The translations under genes and the position numbers were made by a program. Of a stretch of DNA of 64,000 nt, positions 1-7,271 are shown in pieces. Below the pieces are notes generated by a model. It searched no databases. It saw only the letters and a program-made list of their open reading frames with translations, and was not told where the DNA came from. The stretch comes from DASPMP01 sp035626995 (GTDB lineage Bacteria > Gemmatimonadota > Gemmatimonadetes > Gemmatimonadales > Gemmatimonadaceae). The DNA lies in contig DASPMP010000245.1 in NCBI GenBank assembly GCA_035626995.1, forward strand, positions 30,999-94,998, given 5' to 3'. How positions within the stretch are numbered: position 1 is the first letter of the stretch; each line of letters starts with the position of its first letter.

Positions 1-196
1 TCACCAATCCCTGGGACAGCAGTCGCTCGAGGGCGGGATACAGCGATCCCTGTCCCACCTGGAAGACGTCCCCGGACCGGTCTGCGATGTGTTTCGCGAC
101 GGCGTATCCGTGCATCGGCCGGATGGTGAGCGTGTGGAGGATGAGCATCTCCAGCGTGCCCCGGACGAGGTCGGGGGCGGGCATTGAACGTGGCAT
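1..196 (-). CDS. PadR family transcriptional regulator (N-terminal part, cut by window edge)
   Basis: The reverse strand from the ATG at 196 reads MPRSMPAPDLVRGTLEMLIL and continues with HTLTIRPMHGYAVAKHI and VGQGSLYPALERLLSQGLV. This is the start of a PadR winged-helix domain: the GTLEMLIL opening helix, the HGY turn and the GSLYPALERL recognition helix are all present. About 65 codons are visible and the rest lies left of the window. An in-frame ATG at 184 is a possible alternative start. PadR proteins are cytoplasmic repressors, often of permease genes; the target here cannot be seen. The upstream region carries two tandem 22-bp repeats that look like its own operator. Confidence 0.88.
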   Translation of the reverse strand, partial: MPRSMPAPDLVRGTLEMLILHTLTIRPMHGYAVAKHIADRSGDVFQVGQGSLYPALERLLSQGLV

Positions 197-237
197 ATGA
201 CGGTAATCTACACATCATATGACGTTTGTCTACATAT
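194..237. promoter_or_regulatory. Tandem 22-bp direct repeat upstream of padR, candidate operator
   Basis: Positions 194-215 and 216-237 are head-to-tail copies: each begins CATATGACG, has a variable 5-bp middle, then CTACA(C/T)AT. The repeat overlaps the padR start codon at 196. A period of 22 bp is about two helical turns, so two regulator dimers would sit on the same DNA face. The repeat is seen directly; the operator role is inferred. Confidence 0.5.
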
Positions 238-276
238 CGGCCTCGGCTCTCGGCCTCGGCTCCCGGCTCGCGGCTT
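238..276. repeat. Family A short tandem repeat (CTCGGCT type)
   Basis: Degenerate array of CCTCGGCT/CTCGGCTC units between the divergent padR and ankyrin genes. Same family as the arrays at 2681, 6345, 7110, 7209, 40831 and 59391. Confidence 0.7.
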
Positions 277-437
277 GCAGCCGTTGCGGGTTCGGCATAT
301 TCTCCCGGACGGCGCGCAGGGCGCCGCCCGTCCGCGGAGAGGACCGAGTCCACCTGACCGAGACGCAATAACGGCTGGTTCCTTCGAACCTCCTCATGCC
401 CATGCAAGCGGACCACGGGCGCACAAGGAGGCTCGTC

Positions 438-1709
438 ATGCCCGTTCGCCGGCTGCCCGTCGTCCCCAATCTGGACCAGCTGAAGCATCAGGCCAGGGAC
501 CTGCTCCGCGCGATGCACTCCGGCGATTCCGCCGCCATCGCCGAGCTCCGCGAATTCCATCCCGACGGCATCGCGCCGAGCGATACGAAGCTGGCCGACG
601 CGCAGCTGATCCTTGCGCGCAGCTACCAGGCGACCAGCTGGCCGCGCCTCGTACAGGCCGTGGAGCTGGTCGACGCCATCTGGAAGGACGACATCGATGC
701 GGTCCGGGCGCTCGTTACGAAAAACCCGTCGCTGATCCAGGAGCAGACACTGCTGCGCGCGGACTCGAACTGGGGACCACCGATGTCCTACGCCGCGAAC
801 GCAGGACGCGACCGCATCATCCAACTGCTGCATGATCTCGGCGCTCGCGACCACCGGACGGCCTTCGGTCGGGCCGTGCTGCAGAGCAAGGTCGGAACTG
901 CAAAGCTCATCCGCTCCCTGGCCGGTCTTCCATCAATGCCCGACGATGGACTCGGTGGACCCGCGTACACGCTGAGCGTCGAGGGTACGGCGTACGTCCT
1001 CTCGCTGGGCGCGCGGATGTACGACGATGATGGGACGCTGCTCGCCCCGTTCGAGACTGTGGTAAGCACCGATGCGCGAAACCCGGAGGCGAAGCACGCC
1101 ATCCTGGAGCTGTATGTCCGCCACGGACTGCGTCTCCCGGACACGGCGCCGATGGCGCTGCACCGCGGCCGCCTGGATCTGCTTGAGGCGCATCTTCGCC
1201 GGGACCCCGGGCTTCTGTCGCGCACCTTCAGCCACGATGAGATCTACCCGCGCGCGCTCGGCTGCATGGACCCGATCGACGCCACGACCGGTACGCCGCT
1301 CGACGGGACGACACTGCTGCACATGTGCGTCGAGTACGACGAGCTGGAGATCGCGCGGTGGCTGCTGGACCGCGGGATGGATCCCGATGTGCGTGCGCGC
1401 GTGGGCGCGTCCGGCTTCGGTGGCTTTACTGCGCTGTTCAATACCGTCGTATCGCAGCCGAACTTCTGGATGAACTACCGGAAGCGCGGCCCCTTCGTCG
1501 CTCCATGCACGGAGCTGCTGCTGTCCCGTGGCGCCAACCCGAACCCGCGCGCTTCCATATGGAAGCGGTTGCACCCGGGCCATGGCGATACCGCACGCCA
1601 CGAGTACCACGACGTGACTCCGCTGTCATACGGCCAGCGGTTCCATGCACCGATTTTCGTGAGCCAGCCGGCCATGCAGCTCATCCGCGCCGCCGGAGGG
1701 AAGGAATGA
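438..1709 (+). CDS. Ankyrin-repeat-domain protein
   Basis: 423 residues from the ATG at 438, chosen over an in-frame ATG at 396 because AAGGAGG at 425-431 lies at ideal distance from it. The N-terminus (NLDQLKHQARDLLRA) is typical of a family of bacterial ankyrin proteins. The body shows ankyrin-like segments, for example GTTLLHMCVEYDELEIARWL and the LLSRGANPNPR type of repeat ending. There is no signal peptide or membrane segment, so it should be a cytoplasmic protein-binding scaffold. The partner is not evident. The next gene starts 98 bp downstream on the same strand with no obvious functional link. Confidence 0.8.
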   Translation: MPVRRLPVVPNLDQLKHQARDLLRAMHSGDSAAIAELREFHPDGIAPSDTKLADAQLILARSYQATSWPRLVQAVELVDAIWKDDIDAVRALVTKNPSLIQEQTLLRADSNWGPPMSYAANAGRDRIIQLLHDLGARDHRTAFGRAVLQSKVGTAKLIRSLAGLPSMPDDGLGGPAYTLSVEGTAYVLSLGARMYDDDGTLLAPFETVVSTDARNPEAKHAILELYVRHGLRLPDTAPMALHRGRLDLLEAHLRRDPGLLSRTFSHDEIYPRALGCMDPIDATTGTPLDGTTLLHMCVEYDELEIARWLLDRGMDPDVRARVGASGFGGFTALFNTVVSQPNFWMNYRKRGPFVAPCTELLLSRGANPNPRASIWKRLHPGHGDTARHEYHDVTPLSYGQRFHAPIFVSQPAMQLIRAAGGKE

Positions 1710-1807
1710 GCGAGGACAGCGCACGGGCAAACCGGTATTGCCAGTCTGAGGGGCGACGCGCGTATTTTGTACCGGCTCTTCCCTCCCTGCTCTCTCCTCC
1801 CCAGTAC

Positions 1808-2680
1808 ATGAAAGCCCTCAAGTGGATCGGCGTCGCACTCGCGAGCCTGGTCGGTCTCGTCCTCATCGTGGTCATCGCGCTCAATGTCGTCGGCCGCCGC
1901 AAGGCCGCCAGCGCAGCCGACGTCGCAGGCACCCCGGTGACGGTCCCCGCGAATGACAGCGCGCTCCTCGCGCGCGGCGCCCACCTCGCCGACTTCATGG
2001 GATGCGAGGGATGCCACGGAACGGGGATGGCCGGAAAGCCATTCGCGCTCCCCGCTGTCCTCGTCGGAATGGCTGCGCCGAATCTCACCGCTGGTGAAGG
2101 TGGCGTCGGTGCGACGTATACACCCGAAGACTGGGAGCGCGCCATCCGACATGGCGTCGCGAAGGATGGCCGGCGGCTGATCATCATGCCCTCCGAAGCG
2201 TACACGAACCTCAACGACACTGATGCGGCGGCGCTGATTGCCTACCTGCGGACACTACCGCCGGTGAGCCAGTCCTTCCCCGCGCGAAAGATCGGCGTGG
2301 TCGGCGGCGCACTGCTTGGCGCCGGCATCTTCCCGACGGTGTCGGAAATGATCGCGCATGATTCCGTTGGGAAACGCATGGCCATCGCGCCCGGAGTGAC
2401 CGCCGAGTACGGCCGCTATCTCGCGCACGTCACGGGATGCAACGTGTGCCACGGCGCCGACCTTCGCGGCGGCAAGGAGGCTGGCGGCGGCGGTCCTCCA
2501 CCCGGCCCAAGCCTCATCGCCTTCGTGGCAAATAACTCCGCGGAAGCGTTCAGGAATACTATCAGGACCGGGACGACGCCATCCGGTCGCGCGCTGAACC
2601 CCGAATTCATGCCGTGGCCGTACTTCGGCAAGATGACGGACGACGAGCTCGAGGCGATCAGGCTGTATATCAGTCAGTAG
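1808..2680 (+). CDS. Membrane-anchored di-haem cytochrome c
   Basis: 290 residues from the ATG at 1808. An N-terminal hydrophobic helix (about residues 5-28) anchors or exports the protein. Two class I cytochrome c domains follow, with haem-binding motifs CEGCH (66-70) and CNVCH (211-215). Candidate axial methionines lie in IIMPSEAY and EFMPWPYF. It would carry electrons on the outer face of the membrane, possibly to an oxidase or dehydrogenase; no oxidoreductase subunit is adjacent. The reading frame extends upstream to 1325, but that part overlaps the ankyrin gene and is not conserved-looking. No clear Shine-Dalgarno sequence precedes the ATG. Confidence 0.87.
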   Translation: MKALKWIGVALASLVGLVLIVVIALNVVGRRKAASAADVAGTPVTVPANDSALLARGAHLADFMGCEGCHGTGMAGKPFALPAVLVGMAAPNLTAGEGGVGATYTPEDWERAIRHGVAKDGRRLIIMPSEAYTNLNDTDAAALIAYLRTLPPVSQSFPARKIGVVGGALLGAGIFPTVSEMIAHDSVGKRMAIAPGVTAEYGRYLAHVTGCNVCHGADLRGGKEAGGGGPPPGPSLIAFVANNSAEAFRNTIRTGTTPSGRALNPEFMPWPYFGKMTDDELEAIRLYISQ

Positions 2681-2737
2681 CCTCGGCTCTCGGCCTCGGC
2701 CTCGGCTAACGGGCTCTCGGCTCTCGGCTCTCGGCTC
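2681..2737. repeat. Family A short tandem repeat
   Basis: Begins immediately after the cytochrome c stop codon and runs about 57 bp as repeated CTCGGCT/CCTCGGC units, including four near-perfect CTCGGCT copies at the right end. It lies between two co-directional genes. Confidence 0.8.
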
Positions 2738-2848
2738 AGTCCGCCACGGTCGATTTGGCTGCCTTACCGCTGGAATTGGGACCTCGGGGTCCTGATGTTT
2801 ACGCGTGCTGCCGAGGTGATGCCGTTCGTGTAACCCCAGTCCGACGAC

Positions 2849-4486
2849 ATGCAATCGCAAGAGATCGCGGAACTGCATAGCCTCCTCATCGATTCCGTTC
2901 GGGATTATGCGATCTTCGCCCTGGACCCCACCGGCCACGTGCTCAGCTGGAACGCCGGAGCACGGCGATTCAAGGGGTATGAGGCGCACGAGATCATCGG
3001 CAAGCACTTCTCCGTCTTCTATCCGCGCGAGCTCGTCGACGAGGGATTTCCCGACTACGAGCTGAAGGTTGCCGCCGAGACAGGCCGCTTCGAGGACGAA
3101 GGCTGGCGCATCCGCAAGGACGGCACGCGCTTCTGGGCCAACGTGGTGATCACGGCCCTGCGTGACAAAAAGGGTGAGCTCCGCGGGTTCGGCAAGGTCA
3201 CCCGCGACCTCACCGCGCGACGCGAAGCGGAGGAAGCGCTGCGCGAAAGCGAGGAGCGATTCCGGCTCCTCGTTGATGGCGTCAGGGACTACGCGATCTT
3301 CCTGATGGACCCGAAGGGGAACGTCATGACGTGGAATCCCGGCGCCGAGCGTATCAAGGGGTACCACGCCGACGAGATCATCGGGAGGTCCTTCAAGCAA
3401 TTCTACACACCCGATGACATCGCGAGCCGTCACCCGGACAAGGAGCTCGAGACAGCGGCGCGCACGGGAAAGTTCGAGGAGGAAGGCTGGCGCGTCCGGA
3501 AGGACGGCTCGACGTTCTGGGCCAGCGTCCTGATCAGCGCACTCCGGAACAAGTCCGGAGAGCTCGTCGGATTCGCCAAGGTGACGCGCGACCTCACGGA
3601 GCGGCGCCAGGCGCAGGAGCGGGAGATGCGTGCGGCGCAGCGGCTGGCGCTCGAGGAAGCGGCGCGGCGCGAGGCTGAAGTTCGCGAAGAAGAAGTGCGC
3701 GCGATGGCCGACCAGCTCGAGCGGCACAGCGACGAGCTCGAGAAGCGCACGCGGGAGGCGGAACAGGCACGTCAGCGCGCCGACGAGGCGAACAAGGTGA
3801 AGGGACAATTCCTCGCCGCCATGTCGCACGAGCTGCGGACCCCGCTCAACGCCATCGGCGGCTACGCCGACCTGCTGCTCCTCGAGGTCGCCGGCACGAT
3901 CAACGAAAAGCAGCGGGACCATCTCGAGCGGGTCAAGCGCAGCCAGGCGCACCTGCTCGCAATCATCAACGACATCCTCGGCTTCACCCGCATCGAGGCT
4001 GGCCAGCTCACCTACGACTTCGACAACATCTCGCTGGATGAGGCGGCCCAGTCCGCGATGCAGCTGCTCGCCGGCCAGGCGCAGACCAAACGCGTGGCGC
4101 TGAACTTCGTTCCCGTCGACGGACCGGTGACGGCGTGGGCGGATCGCGCCAAGGTCGAGCAGATCGTGCTCAACCTGGTGTCGAACGCGCTGAAGTTCAC
4201 CGACACCGGTGAGATCACGGTGTCGACGCGTGTATCCGGCGATCGCGCGATGATTTCCGTGCGCGACACCGGGTTTGGCATTCCCGCGGACAAGCTCGAG
4301 TCGGTGTTCGAGCCGTTCGTGCAGGTTGGGCGGTCGCTCACCAAGAACAAGGAAGGCACGGGGCTCGGGCTGGCGATCAGCCGTGACCTGGCGCGCGCGA
4401 TGAAGGGAGATCTCACCGCGCAGAGCGAGGTGGATGTGGGTTCGGAGTTCACGGTCTCGCTGCCTCTCTCTGCGAACTCGGCGTAG
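2849..4486 (+). CDS. Cytoplasmic PAS-PAS sensor histidine kinase
   Basis: 545 residues. Two similar PAS domains lie at about 8-125 and 135-253; each contains a GxxRFKGY/GAERIKGY segment and an EGWR(I/V)RKDG segment, showing internal duplication. A coiled-coil linker (about 255-315) leads to a HisKA domain with MSHELRTPLN (phospho-acceptor His327) and a HATPase domain with N box (LNLVSNALKF), G1 (DTGFGIP) and G2 (GTGLGLAI). There is no transmembrane segment or receiver domain, so it senses a cytoplasmic signal and must phosphorylate an unlinked response regulator; none is in the window. The nearest gene downstream is a PadR regulator. Confidence 0.93.
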   Translation: MQSQEIAELHSLLIDSVRDYAIFALDPTGHVLSWNAGARRFKGYEAHEIIGKHFSVFYPRELVDEGFPDYELKVAAETGRFEDEGWRIRKDGTRFWANVVITALRDKKGELRGFGKVTRDLTARREAEEALRESEERFRLLVDGVRDYAIFLMDPKGNVMTWNPGAERIKGYHADEIIGRSFKQFYTPDDIASRHPDKELETAARTGKFEEEGWRVRKDGSTFWASVLISALRNKSGELVGFAKVTRDLTERRQAQEREMRAAQRLALEEAARREAEVREEEVRAMADQLERHSDELEKRTREAEQARQRADEANKVKGQFLAAMSHELRTPLNAIGGYADLLLLEVAGTINEKQRDHLERVKRSQAHLLAIINDILGFTRIEAGQLTYDFDNISLDEAAQSAMQLLAGQAQTKRVALNFVPVDGPVTAWADRAKVEQIVLNLVSNALKFTDTGEITVSTRVSGDRAMISVRDTGFGIPADKLESVFEPFVQVGRSLTKNKEGTGLGLAISRDLARAMKGDLTAQSEVDVGSEFTVSLPLSANSA

Positions 4487-4526
4487 GAATTCCGAAAAAG
4501 GGCTAGCGAAACCGGCGTGGTTGAGT

Positions 4527-4547
4527 ATACGTAGAGCTACAAGGTAT
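4527..4547. promoter_or_regulatory. Candidate PadR operator overlapping the padR start
   Basis: Nested dyad ATAC-GTAG-AG-CTAC-AAG-GTAT whose right end includes the padR ATG at 4546. Twenty of the positions can be compared with a near-identical copy at 7179-7199 upstream of the serine hydrolase gene. Placement over the start codon suggests autoregulation. Confidence 0.55.
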
Positions 4548-4968
4548 GCCTCCCACACCGCCATCCACCGGGCCAACGGACATCAGCAAGGACCTGATGG
4601 CTGCGTCCTCCACGCCGATCGTGCTCGCGATCCTGGCCGAGGGGGACAGTTACGGCTATGCGATCCTCCAGCGCGTTCGTGAGTTGTCGGGCGGTCGTCT
4701 CGAATGGACCGACGGGATGCTCTATCCTGTCCTGCATCGTCTCGAACGCCTCGGCTACGTGAAGGCGCGCTGGGAGACCGCCGAGAGCGGACGTAAGCGG
4801 AAGTACTACCATATAACAGCGGCGGGTAAGACCCAGCTCGCCGAAGAGCGGCGGCAGTGGCAGGTGATCAACGCGACGCTTGGTGGCATCTGGCAGCCGC
4901 TCGCGCGTCCCGCGCCCGCGCATCGTCCGCGTTTCGCGTACGATAACCTTCAACCTGCGTTCGCATGA
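4546..4968 (+). CDS. PadR family transcriptional regulator
   Basis: 140 residues. It shows the PadR winged-helix pattern: AILAEGDSYGYAILQRV, then the recognition helix region DGMLYPVLHRLERLGYV, then the wing SGRKRKYYHITAAGKTQL. It overlaps the next gene by 4 bp (ATGA), so the two are co-transcribed; PadR paired with a permease-prefix membrane protein is a recurrent arrangement. The ATG at 4546 lies within the dyad operator and has AAGG only one base away, so translation may be leaderless, or start at the downstream ATG before AASSTPIV. The ligand is unknown. Confidence 0.9.
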   Translation: MPPTPPSTGPTDISKDLMAASSTPIVLAILAEGDSYGYAILQRVRELSGGRLEWTDGMLYPVLHRLERLGYVKARWETAESGRKRKYYHITAAGKTQLAEERRQWQVINATLGGIWQPLARPAPAHRPRFAYDNLQPAFA

Positions 4969-6341
4969 GACCCACGACCAACGCGAACGTGCTCGAGGAG
5001 CAGATCGCCCAGTGGCGGCAGTACCTGCTGCGCCGGCAGGCCATCGGCTCGCGGGATGTCGCGGAGCTGGAGGATCACCTGCGCGAGCAGGTCGCGTCAC
5101 TCAGCGACGTTGGCCTCGCACCCGATGAAGCGTTTCTCGTCGCGGTGAAGCGGATGGGGAATCTCGACTCCCTCTCGCGCGAGTTCGCGCTGGAGCATTC
5201 AGAGCGGCTCTGGAAGCAACTGGTGGTCGTGCCGACCGCGAGCGCTGACAGCGCCGCACCCGGACGCATGGACGCGATCGTCGCCTTCGCGCTGGCCGTT
5301 GGCGCTGCGATCGCCATCAAGGCGCCGAATCTCTTCGGCAAGCTGTGGGGACAGGACGAGGTGTTCTACGCGCGCAACATCAGCCTCTTCGTCCTCCCAT
5401 TTCTCGTCGGCTACTTTGTGTGGAAACGGGATCTCAGCGCATCGTCCATGACCCGGTGGCTCGCGGTTGCTTTCGTCGCCGCGGCGATCTTCGCGAACAT
5501 TTATCCGTATACGTCAGCCGACAGCAGCACCCAGATTCTTGCAGCCATTCACCTTCCCATCGCGCTATGGCTCGCGGTTGGTATCGCGTATGCCGGGGGT
5601 CGGTGGAGCCAGGTGGCGGGACGCATGGACTTCATCCGCTTCTCCGGCGAGTGGGTCATCTACCTGGTGCTCATTGCGCTCGGCGGCGGGCTCCTGACCG
5701 GTTTCCTCGTCATGATGTTCACCACCATCGGGGTGAACGTCGAGCGATTCGTGGAGCACTGGCTGATTCCCTGCGGCGCGGCCGGGGCGGTAATCGTCGC
5801 GGCGTGGCTGGTGGAGGCGAAACAGAGCGTCATCGAGAACATGGCGCCCGTGCTGACGCGGCTCTTCTCGCCGCTGTTCACCGCGGTGCTCCTGACGTTC
5901 CTCGGGACGCTGCTGTTCACGGGACGCGCGGTGAATGTCGAACGCGAGATGCTGATGGCGTTCAATGGACTGCTCGTCATCGTGCTGGCGCTGATGCTCT
6001 ACTCACTCTCGGCGCGCGATCCCGATGCACCACCCGGCATCTTCGACATCATCCAGGTGGTGCTGGTCGTCGCGGCACTCGTCGCGGATGCCCTCGCCCT
6101 CTGGAACATCGTGGGGCGCATCACGGAGTTCGGGTTCAGTCCCAACCGCGTCGCCGTGCTGGGAATGAACATGATCCTGCTGGTGAATCTTGCGTGGTCG
6201 GCGATGCTGTACGTCCGCTTCCTGCGGAATCGCGACTCGCTCGCAGGGCTGGAGCGGTGGCAGACGCGATACCTCCACGTGTACGCGATCTGGGCGGCGA
6301 TTGTGGTGATCGTGTTTCCGCCGCTGTTCGGGTATCGCTGA
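4965..6341 (+). CDS. Permease-prefix-domain polytopic membrane protein
   Basis: 458 residues. The first ~85 residues (ELEDHLREQVASLSDVGLAP, then AFLVAVKRMGNLDSLSREFA) match the permease prefix domain usually found on ADOP permeases or beside PadR genes. About eleven hydrophobic segments follow, from residue 100 to the C-terminus, without FtsX or ATPase motifs. The topology resembles the DUF4153-type proteins of the same context. It overlaps padR by 4 bp, so it is probably the gene that PadR controls. The transported substrate, if any, is unknown. Confidence 0.75.
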   Translation: MRPTTNANVLEEQIAQWRQYLLRRQAIGSRDVAELEDHLREQVASLSDVGLAPDEAFLVAVKRMGNLDSLSREFALEHSERLWKQLVVVPTASADSAAPGRMDAIVAFALAVGAAIAIKAPNLFGKLWGQDEVFYARNISLFVLPFLVGYFVWKRDLSASSMTRWLAVAFVAAAIFANIYPYTSADSSTQILAAIHLPIALWLAVGIAYAGGRWSQVAGRMDFIRFSGEWVIYLVLIALGGGLLTGFLVMMFTTIGVNVERFVEHWLIPCGAAGAVIVAAWLVEAKQSVIENMAPVLTRLFSPLFTAVLLTFLGTLLFTGRAVNVEREMLMAFNGLLVIVLALMLYSLSARDPDAPPGIFDIIQVVLVVAALVADALALWNIVGRITEFGFSPNRVAVLGMNMILLVNLAWSAMLYVRFLRNRDSLAGLERWQTRYLHVYAIWAAIVVIVFPPLFGYR

Positions 6342-6344
6342 TAT

Positions 6345-6383
6345 CGGCCTCGGCTAACGGCCTCGGCTAACGGCCTCGGCTTA
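6345..6383. repeat. Family A repeat as three 13-bp units
   Basis: Three copies of CGGCCTCGGCTAA (the last ends TTA) fill the gap between convergent genes. The final TTA is the reverse-strand stop codon (TAA) of the PIN gene, so the array has supplied or replaced a gene end. Confidence 0.8.
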
Positions 6384-6809
6384 CTGCGTACCACGGCCGC
6401 CGAGTACCCGGAATCCGCTCGCACGCGCTGCGAGCGCGAGTGCCTGATCATGCGTCGCCATCAGCAGCTCGTTGCCGGTGATCTCGCGCCACAGCTCCGC
6501 GGTGGACAGGTGAATCGCGTCGAGCGTGCCGAGTGGCGCGGGCATCGCCTGACCGGCGCGTCGAAGGATTGCGGGAGATACCTCGACGATTTCCAGTCCT
6601 TCGAGGATGCGGTACACCGCCTCTCGGCGGGCGACCAGGTCTTCCTCCTCCAGTGAACCGACGAGACGCAGCCGATCAATCGTGCGCAGGCACTCCACCT
6701 CCAGCAGTCCACTCGTGACACCGCGCGTGATCTTCCCCCATTCCGGAAGCCCGCCCGGCTGGCCGAAGACGATCCGGAGGACGACCGAAGAATCGATGTA
6801 CGCGATCAC
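6381..6809 (-). CDS. PIN-domain ribonuclease toxin (VapC-like)
   Basis: 142 residues, starting with GTG at 6809 that overlaps the antitoxin stop by 4 bp. The PIN acidic residues are visible: D6 (MIAYIDSS), E37/E39 (GLLEVE), D97 (GTLDAIHLSTA) and D121 (ATHDQALA). PIN toxins cleave RNA with Mg2+ and are held inactive by the co-encoded antitoxin. Length and motif spacing are normal for VapC proteins. The stop codon is formed by the last unit of a family A repeat. Confidence 0.88.
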   Translation of the reverse strand: MIAYIDSSVVLRIVFGQPGGLPEWGKITRGVTSGLLEVECLRTIDRLRLVGSLEEEDLVARREAVYRILEGLEIVEVSPAILRRAGQAMPAPLGTLDAIHLSTAELWREITGNELLMATHDQALALAARASGFRVLGGRGTQ

Positions 6810-7072
6810 CGCCCGTTCCGGTCTTCAAGGAGCAGCTCGACCGCGTCAACGGAGAGTTCCGCCGGCGGCGGTAGCGGGATGTCTCCAAGCGTGCGGTAGG
6901 TGCGGATCGGTTCGCGCACCTGGAGCCGACCAGCGGACGCTGCATGAGGAACGAGCCGCGCGATGGGCTGGTCGCGATCGTAGACCGTGAGCTCGCGCCC
7001 CTTGCGAACCGCGCGCAGATACTCGCTGAGACGCGCCTTGAGCTCGGCGACGCGGACGTCGTTCTTTGACAT
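6806..7072 (-). CDS. Phd/YefM-type antitoxin of the PIN module
   Basis: 88 residues from the ATG at 7072. The sequence has the antitoxin DNA-binding layout: VAELKARLSEYLRAVRKG, then ELTVYDRDQPIARLVPH, then a charged, Pro-rich toxin-neutralising tail. An in-frame ATG at 7099 would add nine residues; I prefer 7072 because the 8-bp inverted repeat at 7071-7099 then forms the promoter/operator. It precedes the toxin and overlaps it by 4 bp, the usual order. The antitoxin should bind the palindrome and repress its own operon. Confidence 0.85.
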   Translation of the reverse strand: MSKNDVRVAELKARLSEYLRAVRKGRELTVYDRDQPIARLVPHAASAGRLQVREPIRTYRTLGDIPLPPPAELSVDAVELLLEDRNGR

Positions 7073-7099
7073 GGTCACAAGATAGTCATGAGTGACCAT
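7071..7099. promoter_or_regulatory. Inverted-repeat operator of the PIN toxin-antitoxin module
   Basis: Perfect 8-bp arms ATGGTCAC (7071-7078) and GTGACCAT (7092-7099) with a 13-bp spacer. Both candidate antitoxin start codons fall in the arms. Position and symmetry fit toxin-antitoxin autoregulation. Confidence 0.6.
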
Positions 7100-7109
7100 A
7101 ACGGCCAGC

Positions 7110-7139
7110 TGCTCGGCTCTCGGCCTCGGCTCTCAGCCT
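7110..7139. repeat. Family A short tandem repeat
   Basis: CTCGGCT/CCTCGGC units between the divergent antitoxin and serine-hydrolase genes. A second array of the same family lies at 7209-7239. Confidence 0.7.
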
Positions 7140-7178
7140 TGGCCGTAGCTGTTGAAAGTGAAACTCCGCCAGGGACGC

Positions 7179-7199
7179 ATACGTAGAGCTGCGAGGTAT
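7179..7199. promoter_or_regulatory. Second copy of the PadR-type dyad
   Basis: ATAC-GTAG-AG-CTGC-GAG-GTAT, differing from the site at 4527-4547 at only two positions. It ends 72 bp before the hydrolase start at 7272. It suggests that the PadR encoded at 4546 also controls this gene. Confidence 0.5.
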
Positions 7200-7208
7200 G
7201 GGCCTGTT

Positions 7209-7239
7209 CTCAGCCCTCGGTCCTCGGCTCTCGGCTCGG
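7209..7239. repeat. Family A short tandem repeat
   Basis: Degenerate CAGCCCTCGG/TCCTCGGCTCTCGG units in the hydrolase leader, between the PadR-type dyad and the start codon. Confidence 0.65.
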
Positions 7240-7271
7240 GGTAAGCAACGTCTCACTGGAGTTTTCGCACC

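Noticed and set aside
1325..1807. N-terminal extension of the cytochrome c frame
   Set aside because: It lies inside the ankyrin gene, is Arg-rich and has no Shine-Dalgarno site; the signal-anchor begins at 1808.
2255..4576. Long reverse-strand frame of 773 codons opposite the histidine kinase
   Set aside because: It mirrors the codon bias of the kinase gene, is rich in Arg/His/Leu without domains, and the forward strand encodes clear PAS and HisKA motifs.
6381..7099. Mobile element remnant around the PIN module
   Set aside because: No transposase, integrase or terminal inverted repeats are present; composition matches the surroundings.
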